Part shown: in pieces, positions 35,060 through 46,233 of the stretch
Position numbering within the stretch: the first letter of the stretch is position 1
How the letters are laid out: each line of letters starts with the position of its first letter
Source: Chytridium lagenaria
Lineage: Eukaryota; Chytridiomycota; Chytridiomycetes; Chytridiales; Chytridiaceae
Length of the DNA stretch: 64,000 nucleotides
NCBI GenBank assembly: GCA_025449115.1
Contig: JAHLKC010000042.1
Span: forward strand, 206,696 to 270,695
Reading direction: 5' to 3'
Position numbers and translations under genes: made by a program
The notes under the pieces: model-generated
Seen by the model: the letters and a program-made list of their open reading frames with translations, nothing else
Told to the model about the DNA's origin: nothing
Databases searched by the model: none

Positions 35060-35480
35060 GGAAGTTCTACGCATATGGTGATCTTATAGACAAAAATACT
35101 TGCTTTTCATGCTTCCCATCAGTTCCATATACAACCACGCACTTTAACGCAAGTTCTCTGCAGATGGTGATCACTTAAAGACAAAAATACTTGCTTTTCA
35201 TGCTTCCCATCAGTTCCACATACAACACCTCGACCACGCACTTTAGCTAACCTACTCCATCTATCTATCTATCCACATTCTTCTAAATCACAGCCATTCA
35301 ACTCCACTTGAACCTCTGTCATTCTTCATCCCGCTAGAAATTCATGTTCCCATCAGTTCCATATTCAACTACTCGACCACGCACTTTAACGCAAGTTCTC
35401 TGCAGATGGTGATCATTCATAGACAAAAAAAAAAGACTTGCTTTTCATGCTTCCCATCAGTTCCACATACAACACCTCGA
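35060..35480. repeat. Direct repeats of about 100-130 bp
   Basis: The block containing tgcttttcatgcttcccatc, agttccacatacaac, ctcgaccacgcacttta and gcaagttctctgcagatggt recurs about four times (near 35100, 35190, 35345 and 35445), partly interrupted. A second word, ctatctatctatccacattc, recurs near 35262 and 35510. Noncoding; function unknown. Confidence 0.75.
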
Positions 35481-35561
35481 CCACGCACTTTAACGCTAAA
35501 CCTACTCCATCTATCTATCTACCCACATTCTTCTAAATCACAGCCATTCACTCCACTTGAA

Positions 35562-36135
35562 CCTCTGTCCTTCTTCATCCCGCTGGAAATTGGTCAAACC
35601 TTTCCTACGCGTCAATTTGTTGATACCAAAAAGAATCGCGCTTCACAATCAACCCCCAAACATCATGCGCTGTAACAAGACAAGGCAGTTATCGCCTCTG
35701 TCCTTCTTCATCCCGCTGGAAATTGGTCAACCTATCCTACGCGACGATCCACCGTCTCAATTTGTTGATACCAAAAAGAATCGCGCTTCACTGCAATCAA
35801 CCCCAAACATCATGCGCTGTAACAAGACAAGGCAGTTATCGCCTCTGTCCTTCTTCATCCCGCTGGAAATTGGTCAAACCTATACCTACGCGACGATCCA
35901 CCGTCTCAATTTGTTGATACCAAAAAGAATCGCGCTTCACCATCAACCCCAAACATCATGCGCTGTAACAAGACAAGGCAGTTATCGCCCTTGTCCTTCT
36001 TCATCCCACTGGAAATTGGTCAAACCTATACCTACGCGACGATCCACCGTCTCAATTTGTTGATACCAAAAAGAATCGCGCTTCACCATCAACCCCAAAC
36101 ATCATGCGCTGTAACAAGACAAGGCAAGTTATCGC
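35562..36135. repeat. Four tandem copies of a 146-bp unit
   Basis: Units start at 35562, 35695, 35842 and 35988 (spacings 133, 147 and 146). Each contains ccttcttcatcccgctgg, caatttgttgataccaaaaa and catcatgcgctgtaacaaga. Copies are nearly identical, so the array is young. Open frames across it are by-products of the repeat. Confidence 0.9.
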
Positions 36136-36710
36136 ATTGCGCCTTAACTTAGATACCCTGCCAACATGGACGACTCAAAATCCGTCCATCGCGTTATTTA
36201 AGACTTCAACCTTCATAGCACATCTCTTTCCACATCCCATCGCACATCTCTAACATCGCATAGCACATCTCTTAATCAAAAAAAAAAACACCAAAACAAC
36301 ACCAACCCCCTCCCCAACATGACAAAACCAAAAACTTGTTTTACAAAGACATCAAAAGTTCATCACGACGGGGGGCGGGGGGCGGGCATACGAACGGGCA
36401 GAGGTCATTTTCAACTACAAAAAAAGGATAATGAACTACTGAAAACGAAACGAGTACAACTGATATTGAAAGGAAAGACAAACAGGTCTCTGCGGAACTG
36501 TGAGCGTAACGCGTAACATAAAGGTGAGGGGATGGAACAAAAAGGTAATCTGATACAGCCAAACGAACGGAAGGGCGATGGGAAAAAAAAAAAATATCGA
36601 TTTTTAAAAAAGGAAATCGGAAAACAGAGGCACTTTGCCCCCCGAAAAAAAAAAAAAAAAAACAACAACAACAACAACGTCAAAAAAAAAAATATAAAAA
36701 AATAGGTCCC
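36136..36710. other. Intergenic, A-rich
   Basis: 3' side of receptor gene 2. Contains several A-runs of 10-18 bases and a short aac repeat near 36660. No supported gene. Confidence 0.5.
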
Positions 36711-39700
36711 TCAAATCCCCAACTCCAATTCATCCAACCGTCTCTGCAACCTCTCCCTCTCCCCCCTCCCCAAATCCTTCCTCCCCAACCGTTCCTTCAA
36801 AGCCGCCACCTGTCGTTCCTCCTTCTCCTTCCGATCTCTCCGAATCCTCAAATACGCTTCCTCCGTGATCGCGCCATTCATCAACAGGATCTCGGGGGAC
36901 TCTTGTTCAGGGTTGTTCCAGGGGTTTGGTGGATGGTTTTTTTAGAGAGGCGAGGGATTGACGATGGAGTTTGGCTCGGTCTACGTCGCCTATGGGGATG
37001 AGACAGGCGAGGGGGAAGACGCCTGCGCGGGGGGGGCCGCCGTCGAGAGATTCGACTTCGCCGTAGGCGTAGCCGTCTGGTTGAAGGAATAGAGGGTTAG
37101 ATGGTGGACGTGGATGGGGTGATGGAGAAGGGTTTATGAATGTGTTTGAAGATGGAAGGGAACTGAGAAAGGATTGGGAATGATGGAGAATGGGGAAGGA
37201 AGGGAATGATGGGGAATGGGGAAGATGGAAGGAACTAAGAAAAGGATTGGGAATGACGGGAATGGGTGTGATGATGGAGTGGAGGGTTTTTGTCGGCATG
37301 AAATAATTCAATGAAGTTGGGAATGGGGAAATTGGAAGGGGAAAAAGAGAAGAGAATTGAAGTGGAGAAAGAGATAAAGAAAGGGAAAGAAAGGGATGGA
37401 ATAAAAGGGGAGAAACGACAAAAAAAAATTATGTGTTTTACCATCATAAGCCGTCTTCATCAACACCAAATCCCCAGGTCTCAACGCCAACTCATCCATC
37501 TGCACCGGTTCATAAGCATGCACGACTTCATGTTTCTTCCCCATCGTCTCTCCCATCCCAAACATACTAGGCGGCGGTGGACTCCTCGACTCGGTGCTTC
37601 CCGGATGATCGTGGTACTGCATATCAAGGGACCCTGGGGACCGAATGTACCCGGCGGGTTGAACCACACTCCCTGGACCGTATGAGAGGACGCTTGGAGA
37701 GTTGTTGTAGGCGGTGGTGGTGGTGTTGACGCGTTGAAGGAGGGAGGGTTGGGGTTGGTAGGGGGAGTAGGTGGAGGGAGGGTAGTTTTGATCATAGTCG
37801 TTGGTGTAACCTGTGTAGGCGCGGGTGCGGGAGGATTGGGAGGATGGGTGGTTGGGTGGAGTTGGGTTTGTGGGGTTCATGTCCCATTGGGAGGGGGAGG
37901 AGGAGGTCATGGGGTTGCTGACGGGGTGGGGGTAGTTGTCGTCGTACATGGGGTTTTGGGGGGAGGATGGAGGGGGGTGGTTGTCCATTGGGGACGAGAT
38001 GGGAAGGGAAGTTTCTTTTTCAATGTGACGACGACGCACCATAGAGTAGATGGCGAGGATGATAGCGATGAGGACGAGGAAGGAGAAGGCGCCTGCTGCG
38101 GCGATGATGTAGATGTTTCCGCGGAGTCCTTCGTCGATGGTGAATGGGGAGACGTTGGAGGCGGTGAATGTGGATGTGGAGGTTGGGGAGATGGAGGAGG
38201 AGGTGGAGACGGAGCCTGTGACGAGGGCTTCGAGGTTGGCTTGGGCTATCGCGAGGGCGGCGGTCACGTCGAGACTTGGGGTGGTGATGAAAAGGGTGAG
38301 GTCGCGGACGAGACTGGCGACCATGGAGAGCCATGGGGGGTTGAGGTTGCCGGCGGGACGGAGGAAGGGGTCTTCACTGATTGTTTTGAAGAGCTGGCAG
38401 TTGGCGTTGAAGGGGTTGCAGGTTTGGGGGTCTGATGATTTTTTGGGGTTAGTGAGGATAAATGTGAAGAAGAAAGAGTGATCGTTGTAAAGTATGTGAA
38501 ATAATGACAAGTGGTTGGGAATGATGCGAACAATACCGTGCCCCAAAAAAAAGGGAGGGAGTGGGGTTGGAGAAGGAAAATTATTTACCGTCAAAGACAT
38601 TCTGGTAGGAAGAAGTGACGCCCAAAACCCTCATCCTCTCACTCAATACATCCCTCGACGTCAAAAACAACAAAGCCTGAAGAGCCTGCTCCACATTCTT
38701 GGTATCACTTGAAATAGCAAAATGAAATCCCCCCAACGTCGACGCCGTCCAAGACGGTCTCAACCCAGGTAATCTCGACACATTAAAATTCGGCACAATA
38801 CTCGTCCTCGTCTCCACAGACGGTTCCGCTGTCACCGTCCCAGTCGCTGTAGGCGTCACCGTGACCGTAGTGGTGACGGTGGGAGCGAGAACTGGCGCCG
38901 CATACGAGACATTGTGATGGATGGCGCGGCCTTGGTAAAAGACAATGTTGCCACGGAGCCAACTGTCGAGACAAGCGTCGGCGGTGAAAGGGAGGACGGT
39001 GGGGGCGTCGATGATGCCGGAGACGGTGAAGTTGCGGATGAGACTGAGGATTTCGGCGAAACCGGGCTCCTTGAAATTGAATTGAAGACCACCACCGATG
39101 AGGGGGTTGAGGGAACTGGAGGCGAGCCATTCTGATGCGCTTGGAATGACAGATTGGTCTGAGAGAGTGTGGTTGTTAGATTAAGGGTTGTCGGTTGTTG
39201 TTTCTTTTTATTTTTAAGAGTGGTGGAAAGAGGATCTGGTGTGGAAAACTTACTGCGGAAACTGGTGGCAAAGCAGAGATTGGGAATGGTGTCGTCGGAG
39301 CGCCTGGATTCAAGGATCCTGGTGCATGCGGACTCGAGGTCCCGCCACGTGGTAGGAACGTCAATGTTGAGTTTTTCAAGCACGTCCTGCCTATAGTACT
39401 ATAATGTGTAGTAACGTGGAGAAATAAAAATACACTGATTTAGTACATTTACGATTTTCAGTGTAAAATCAAACTCTGAAATATCAAGTTATTCCACTTA
39501 CCAGGACTCCATAGTCTGCCCAATAGGGAAGCCCCACTATTTAAATAATAGATAAATTCGTTAATAAATGAATGTATATAAAGCTTTGCCCTACGGGCTC
39601 GCAATAAGAAAAATACAATGAATGGATCACTTACATAGCCTCCCACCAACGATATCATGTCCAGTCACCTTTGGGGACTGATCGGCGATTTGAGAAGAGA

Positions 39701-40425
39701 CGGCAGACGTCAGATTCTGTTTTCCTGTTACAAGATGAGGGTGATGATGATGATTAGAGAGAGTGAGTGATGAAGGGGGGGGGGGCGAAATGAGCAGAAG
39801 AGATGTAATGAATGTCTCATACCACTAATGAGGGAGTAGATATCCAAGAATTTCCCAGGAAACGATCCCATCCAAGACTCTTCGAGCATGAAAATGTCGA
39901 CCGCATTGTCTCCAGAGTTGGAAGCCATTCTTGATCGGAGTTCAGCGAGATAGTCGTCATCGTCAGCGTTGTTGTAGAGATCATAGGAGATGTCAATGTT
40001 GGATGATTCACGAAACTGTGAGGCCAAGTTGAGCATGAGCGATGTCTCTCTTTGACGGAGTGATGTGATGGCAGGCTTGCCAAACACTCTGATCCTGACG
40101 GCTGATGATAAAGTGTTGCAGTGTGATGTAGTGTGATGTAGTATAGTGTAGTGTAGTGTAGTGTAGTGTAGTGTAGTATAGTGTAGTGTGATGTAGTGTA
40201 GTGCAGTGTAGTGTAGTGTGATGTAGTGTAGTATAGTGTAGTATAGTGTAGTGTAGTGTAGTGTAGTGTAGTGTAGTGTAGTGTAGTGTAGTGTAGTGTA
40301 GTATGAAATGGATAGAAATGAGATGAGATAAGAGTTATTAGTGATAATGAATGAATGAATGAATGAATATAATATAATATAATATAAGAGATGTACATAC
40401 GATCATCAGTAGGAGTTGATGCCAT
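36711..40425 (-). CDS. SBP-TM-SH3 receptor 2 (paralogue of receptor 1)
   Basis: Same domain order as the gene at 24270. Solute-binding ectodomain (about 40095-38580): VRIRVFGKPAITSLRQRET, GLPYWADYGVL, LGGFHFAISSDTKNVEQALQ. Transmembrane helix at about 38110-38035 (GNIYIIAAAGAFSFLVLIAI). Pro/Ser/Tyr-rich linker. SH3 domain: HEVVHAYEPVQMDELALRPG, intron 37440-37080, DGYAYGEVES, GVFPLACLIP. The tail EERQVAALKERLGRKDLG ends at 36711. Intron positions after FGVL/YGVL and inside the SH3 match receptor 1. The ATG at 40425 gives only MASTPTDD before the first intron, with no signal peptide; a leader exon may be missed or the 5' end rearranged, since the intron is filled with a TAGTG microsatellite. 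A one-base slip lies in the T7 run at 36937-36943. The ectodomain is much more diverged than the SH3 and tail, suggesting a different ligand with a shared output. Confidence 0.8.
40105..40302. repeat. Expanded (TAGTG)n microsatellite inside intron 1 of receptor gene 2
   Basis: About 200 bases of imperfect pentamer gtgta with gtata and gtgatgta variants. Adjacent short (gaat)n and (ataat)n runs are at 40347-40387. Apparent reading frames through it (repeated HYTTL) are not genes. Confidence 0.95.
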
Positions 40426-41003
40426 GCTGTCTGTCTATGAATGTGTGTGTGTGAGTGTGTTGCTTAATGTAATGTAATGTCTCTAAGTATATTCTATTAT
40501 TGTATCAAACAGGGTCTATTCTATTCTCTCTACTCTCTGTTCTTGTAGAGTAACTACAGCAGAGGTATGCAGTTTGAATAATGAACAGATCGTTGTTGAT
40601 GATAGAGTAGTATATAGTAAAGTATACTATATAATAGTAGTAGTAGTAGGTGAGGATGATACCTTCTACATATGTATAATAATAATATAATTAATAATAA
40701 TTTAATCAACAAGACAACACAAGACTTGTGAAACAATAGCACAAGACATTGGTTACACTACATATATATCATATTCTCTTGTGTAACATTTGTCACCATA
40801 TATATAAATAGTATTCTTTTTTTTTGACATTTTGATGTTGACCACTTTTGAAATTCACCCGCACTTTATTAATCAAGAAACATGCGTTATTATTCATTCA
40901 AAAATGTATTTACACAATGTTTAATTACTAGGCATCAAAGTCAAGTTTATTATGTACATGGCAACCACAAATCACTTCTGCCAGGTTTACATGTTTAGAT
41001 ACC
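40426..41003. other. AT-rich intergenic region
   Basis: Upstream of receptor gene 2. Low-complexity ta and gtgt stretches. A possible leader exon for receptor 2 should lie here but I could not identify one. Confidence 0.4.
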
Positions 41004-41483
41004 TCACTCGATCAGGTCGGATGCATGATGTGCATTCTGTGCGTGGGGTTGATGATGGCTTGGTTGTTGTCTGGGTAGGTAGGCGCGCGCCGGTTTTGAC
41101 AAATTTCTTTCAAAAAGGGGGATTTTGACGCGACAAGAAGCATGATGTGGACTGTGGACAAGGAACGAGTAGGGACAGAGGGGGCTATTCTTGCCGCATT
41201 CAAGAAGATAATCTTTAATGGATATGGAAGAGTAATTGCTCAGTAAGAAAATTGACTGACTGAAATTGGGATATGAATATTGGTGAGATATAAAATGGGC
41301 ACGCCTTTGCTCGCTTTCACTTAATCCTGAAGCTTCATTTGATTTAGAAAAGACAGTGCTATATGGGCCTGGCCTCAACATCGTGCTATTATCAAGAAGC
41401 ATTTCCACAACCTCAACATATCTACTCTTGCATGCCAACTGCAACCCGTGTGATTTTACATAACTTGGCCTTCCTCCCATCAC
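41004..41483 (-). pseudogene. Ankyrin-repeat-like fragment
   Basis: A 159-codon frame begins with GLQLACKSRYVEVVEMLLD, which fits the second half of an ankyrin repeat. The remainder (Ser/His/Pro-rich) shows no further repeats, and upstream sequence to about 41640 does not continue the domain in one frame. It is probably the broken end of an ankyrin-repeat gene; an intact small gene is less likely. Confidence 0.35.
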
Positions 41484-41895
41484 CGGCGCGGCTCAGGAAG
41501 TTGATTGTGACTTGAATGCGTTGGAATATGGCCAGAATATGCTTTACGGCGGACGAGTTTGGTGCTTCTTTCTTCCTCTTTGTCGATTTGCGCAAACTTC
41601 AAATGATAACTGTTTTGCTCGCTCTGAGCTACCGGCCAGCAAAGGCTTCCAGAGATTACAGTGATTCATGAGCCATGATTCAGCTCCGAATACGGACAGC
41701 TGTGAGGATGAAAGGAGGGCACTTTTCGCTCGTGAGGGCTATTCAAACGTCTCAAAAACAACGGGCTTTTGAAGCACAACACACTCTTGCCTCCGTTTTA
41801 AGCTCCTACCATGCCTCTCAACATCATCTCTATTGTATATATACTTTATTGTACATACATTTGCAAGTATTAATAAATACCTTTGCAACGACGGG
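41484..41895. other. Intergenic stretch
   Basis: No supported gene. Frames here have no recognisable motif. Confidence 0.4.
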
Positions 41896-43540
41896 ATGAC
41901 GCCGTCGATAGAAAACACAGAGTCTATGATGACGATGATACGAGATGGCAACATTTTAAACTCTATGGTGATTTTAGGGAAGGAGGCGGTGACGCCGGAG
42001 ACCGTAAGATTCTCTATCTGTTCTTTCCACTCTCTCTTACCTTTTCTCGCTAGCACAAAGTCGGCTGTCTTCAGGCCGGCTATCGCTCTTAAAAATCTGG
42101 GAATATGTGCAAGCGATATGGTGAAGTCACGCGATCATGGCATTGTGGACGTTATCAAGTACTTTACGGTGACTTTGACCGACGGAAGTCTATCTGCTGC
42201 TTCCAAGCTCAGTTTAAAGGTAGGATCAGCTTTACAAATTTTTGTAGTGAGTTCTAACGACGGCATTTCAGATCAAGGATGGGTGCCGCTGCGAGCACAG
42301 AAACGTTGGCCGACGAAACCATGAGGTGTTCGGTAAGACGAATAGATGTGGAGTGGAATCAACAGCTTACCCATTTTTATTTTTGCTTTGTTACAGAGTG
42401 CGACGTACAGTGATGGAGAGGTATCAGGTCGTTCTTTAGGGACAGAGATGATCGCTTTTCATTCATTTGTCGTTCCCGACTCAAGATTCATCCATTATGG
42501 TAAGTTTTGAAGTTGATTTTGTATCTTTCGACACTCCTCGTTTCTCCCCTTTCTATTTCTCTTTGAATGGCTTTTCCTCCCTTTTTTATAGTCGGAAACC
42601 CCTTTCCACCTCTCATCTTCTTTCGTGGCTTGCGGTGAAAACCCTAGAGATACCTTTACCGATGACCAGGAGGACGCTAGGCTAAATGTTCCTGCTCTTG
42701 AGAGAACTGGGGTAAGTAGTTGTCAACATTATGTTGGGTGTCATAAATAACCAGTTTCATGATTTACAGCCTTCTGAAAATAATCTATTGGATATCGCTG
42801 TCGGGGAGTCTGAAGGTCACTTTGAGATGGGAATCACGCATTCCTGTGATGACAACGATGAAACGAAAAAGGATGTTGGTACGGAGAAGAAGCCGTCCAT
42901 AGAGACTCAAGGCGGCAACCGGGACGTGTTTTACGATTTGGAGATTCTCATTCCTAATTGACGTATGTTGTCTTGTGCGTCTTTTCTGTTTTCAAATATT
43001 TCTTTAAAGACTGCCGTCGGACAACCGATGTAATGTTTCTATTTCGGTTGCTAAGCACGTCAACGTCTCGTCAACGTTTTGTCAAACCAAACCGGTCACT
43101 AACGAGTACTTTGACAATGGGTTTTGGCGGATTTAGACCTTGACCGTCGACTTTACTGATTTTTCCAACCACGGCCATGGCGTCGCCTGTGAACCTACAG
43201 ATACTGCTGATAACCTCGTAGAGGTGGATATGGGAGATGAGGATGGCTAAGATTCTATATGCAGAGCCATGTCACGTATTTTTGGTATTAGTATAAAAAA
43301 GAGTAATGTCTACAGACGCCACTCAAGAAGGAATCAAGTTGGCTGTTGCGGACAGCCGAGAGGTTTTGCATCGGTAAGTTCCGGTCTTTCGCATTTTAGT
43401 GTTTTTGTTTGTGTATTTTTGGTGAACGTCCGCTCTGGTTTTTTTGATTATTGTTTTTCTTTTTTTTTAGTTGAGCGTGCAGGGACTCGGGGGAGTTGGA
43501 TGAGAACCGTTTGTGATAAGTTCATGTTGCAATGACAAGT
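41896..43540 (+). CDS. Unresolved multi-exon gene or remnant
   Basis: Several short frames are separated by plausible GT..AG introns and share an acidic, soluble composition. From ATG 41896: MTPSIENTESMMTMIRDGN; after an intron RPAIALKNLGICASDMVKSR and VIKYFTVTLTDGSLSAASKL; after another, IKDGCRCEHRNVGRRNHEVF; then YSDGEVSGRSLGTEMIAFHS; then ENPRDTFTDDQEDARLNVPA; then ENNLLDIAVGESEGHFEMGI ending ILIPN at about 42961. Further coding-like pieces (DFTDFSNHGHGVACEPTDTA, TQEGIKLAVADSREVLHR) continue to about 43540. No family recognised; a faint likeness of the beta-strand segment to arrestin-type domains is not enough to name it. The exon model is uncertain. Confidence 0.35.
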
Positions 43541-46233
43541 TCGGATGAGAATGTCTCGATTAGCGTAGCATTGTTGACAAGTTCTGATGGCGCGCTCGAG
43601 ACGGGAATGGCTGTAAAGGTTTGAGGAATGCGAGGGAACCGCAAGAGGAGATTTGTCGTACTGCCGTGACTATGAGGTTTAGGAAGTAGAGATATGTAGT
43701 TGGTGGGGCTGTTAGAATGAAGGAGTGGTTAAAATTAAGTCATTCTTGTTACTTTTTGTTATCTAAGAAAAAATTCTTACACGAAAAGGATTTCAAATGT
43801 GAGCTGTAATAAAAGATATTGCAGACGGTCATTAAGGCACGTTGGTTCGTCTAAGTTTCGTGGGATGGGCCTCGTCAGTTGAATATTATACAAGTATATG
43901 TAACAACAGAGGATGAAAGTAATCAGAAAGAAATATGCTGTATAAAATACAACGTCCAAACCGTCAAGATGGAGGGATAAGGTACGGTTGGTCAGGTAAT
44001 ACGCGATCGCCCCTCAGTCTCTATAGGAACAAAAGAGCTAGCGCTACTCAATATTTGCTGCATGTCCGTTCAGCCATTGCGGATAGCCTTTCCTGTTCTG
44101 CATATATATTGACGCGTCATCTTTGAGGCGTACAGCATTCTGATATCAACCAACAAAACTTGAGATAAGAAACGGAAACTATTTGAACGTGTTTAGCTCT
44201 TTGATACCGTTATAATATACAAGTAAAGATGGACCATGGGGGGCGTTTTAAGCAGGTTGAAGTTCAATAAATAATCAAAACGGACAGATCATTCGTGACA
44301 ATTCAAGGTCAGACGAATGTCATTCCAGTACATCGCTCGCCAGTTATGCTTCTTGTACATAAAAATCCAAAACCGATGTTTCATGAGAGCTGATCTAGGA
44401 TTGATGTTTTTTCATTTACTCCACTACACCCGCGTTCGTTTGGATGCAGAAAAAAAAACATTGTGCTATCACTCCTTGACGCACGCACACCACAAGCTCC
44501 TCTATGTCAGCACGTAAGTGGAAGCAGCCTCAGCAATGAGCAACACTTTATGAATGTAAATTTAACTCTAAGAAGGAGCTGGGAAGCATGATCATAAGTT
44601 ATGTTAGACAAGAACAAATGTCTTCATACTACGAGTGACATGTGTATACCGCAACTATCAACATCATCACCATCAACCTACCCGTCATCCGTCCATCCAC
44701 TCCCTCCGTCCCGTCATGATTAAACTTTTTTTCTGAACAATTGTTTCTTACTCTGCACGGAATGCAGTTGACAAGAAGAAAAAGCGAGCGAGCCGAGTAA
44801 TAAATTGTGTTTGATGTGCGCGTGTGGAGAAAGAAGTTTGGAGGGGTTGAAGTTGCAGAGTGCTTTATAAATATAATGTTTATATGATTCTGCAATAATG
44901 GACGTAAAGGAAAGTGAGAAAAGTGCTCAGTGTTTAATGTTCCTATTATTTAATAATATATGTACGTCTTCTAAAACGCATATATTTCAATACTTGTTGT
45001 AATTAATATAACATAAAGCGGAAAACATTGCGGCAATTGTAACATTGCGGCGAACCGAAGGAGTAAAATTCAGGGTGCCTAATATCGATAAGGTATCGAT
45101 AGATTCCTTATTACATTTTATATTAGGGCTTATCAGCTCATTATAAGTCCTGACCTGGACGACGGGCAAGTTTTAAAGGTTTGTGCCCTCTACGGTTGGC
45201 AAAGTATCGGATTAAGAAAGCCTGAAAGACGACCCATGGCCATACATACCCACCTTCTATAACACGTTTTAGAAGGATTATTTCTTTCTTTATGAATGAG
45301 GGAAACAAATGGAAAACTTGCAATGGAAGCCTCAAGTGCAATGACTCAGCCTTTGCATGCCAGCAGAACAGGAAGGAGGGAAAGACGGACTCGAACGAGT
45401 ACTGCGTTGCGTATGATTCATAATTTAAATATCGTTATGTATATAGATTTATCAGTGCAGTAGGCAGGTTATTTTTACTTTTAATTTTTGTTATTTATTT
45501 GCCGACGTCATGAATGCATGCAAGCATGCTTAGCCTGTTTTTTAATTGGGTAACGTTTTAATTTCCAATGAACAAATCAAAGCACAAGGATGTTCTGATG
45601 AGATTTGAATTATTTAATCAATAGATTAGAAGAAGGAGGAAAGGAAGGAGGAAAAAGGAGAAAGAGGAATAAAGAAAAAGAAGAAGAAAAGGAAAGAGGA
45701 GTGGGATCACACGAGTAACACAACCTCTTTTTTTTGGGTGGGTTTCTCATCAGGGTTGTGCAGAGAGTTGTGGAGTTGTGGGTGGCAGTTGAGGAGTGGC
45801 AGTGAGTGAGTGCAGGTGGCAAGTTGGTGTAACACTGTTGTGTTTCAGTTATTTTAATTGAAGGTCTGTGTGACTTGTGACTTGTCCTTTGCGCTTTTCT
45901 GTGTTTTTTTAATTTTTTCCTTTGGCTTGCTTTGCTTGTTCATGTAAATAAATAAATAATGATTAAAATAATAAGAAAGTAATATTTTATTTATTTCTAT
46001 TTAATAATGAAATAATAATAACTTTCTGTTTCGTTTTATTATTTGTTTATTTATTTTTTTCATTATTTAATATTAAAAAGAAATAAATAGTCGTCGTCAG
46101 TTTCCGTCCTTCTCGTTTCTCTTTCATTACTTCAGTACATACAATATTATACATAGAACGTGTTATAGAAATAATATTAAACTCATTCATCATCCATCAT
46201 CATCCATCAAAACGATCTCCACAACTGACAAAG
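43541..46233. other. AT-rich intergenic region, 2.7 kb
   Basis: No gene supported on either strand. Base composition becomes very AT-rich at 45850-46100, just before the surface-protein gene, and ends with a catcatccatcatcatccatc run (46189-46208) in the leader of that gene. Confidence 0.5.

Noticed and set aside
35557..36063. Frame across the 146-bp tandem repeats
   Set aside because: Reading changes phase between units (133, 147, 146 bp) and no start or domain is supported.
35562..36135. CRISPR-like array
   Set aside because: Repeats are 146 bp and contiguous, with no repeat-spacer alternation, in a eukaryotic chromosome.
37734..38435. 233-codon Gly/Val/Glu-rich plus-strand frame
   Set aside because: Antisense of the Pro/Ser/Thr-rich linker and helix of receptor 2.
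39817..40425. 202-codon minus-strand frame with HYTTL repeats
   Set aside because: Produced by the TAGTG microsatellite; only its two ends overlap real exons of receptor 2.
45385..45410. GGACTCGAACGAGTAC, T-arm-like word
   Set aside because: It is a simple inverted repeat; no D or anticodon arm is present nearby.
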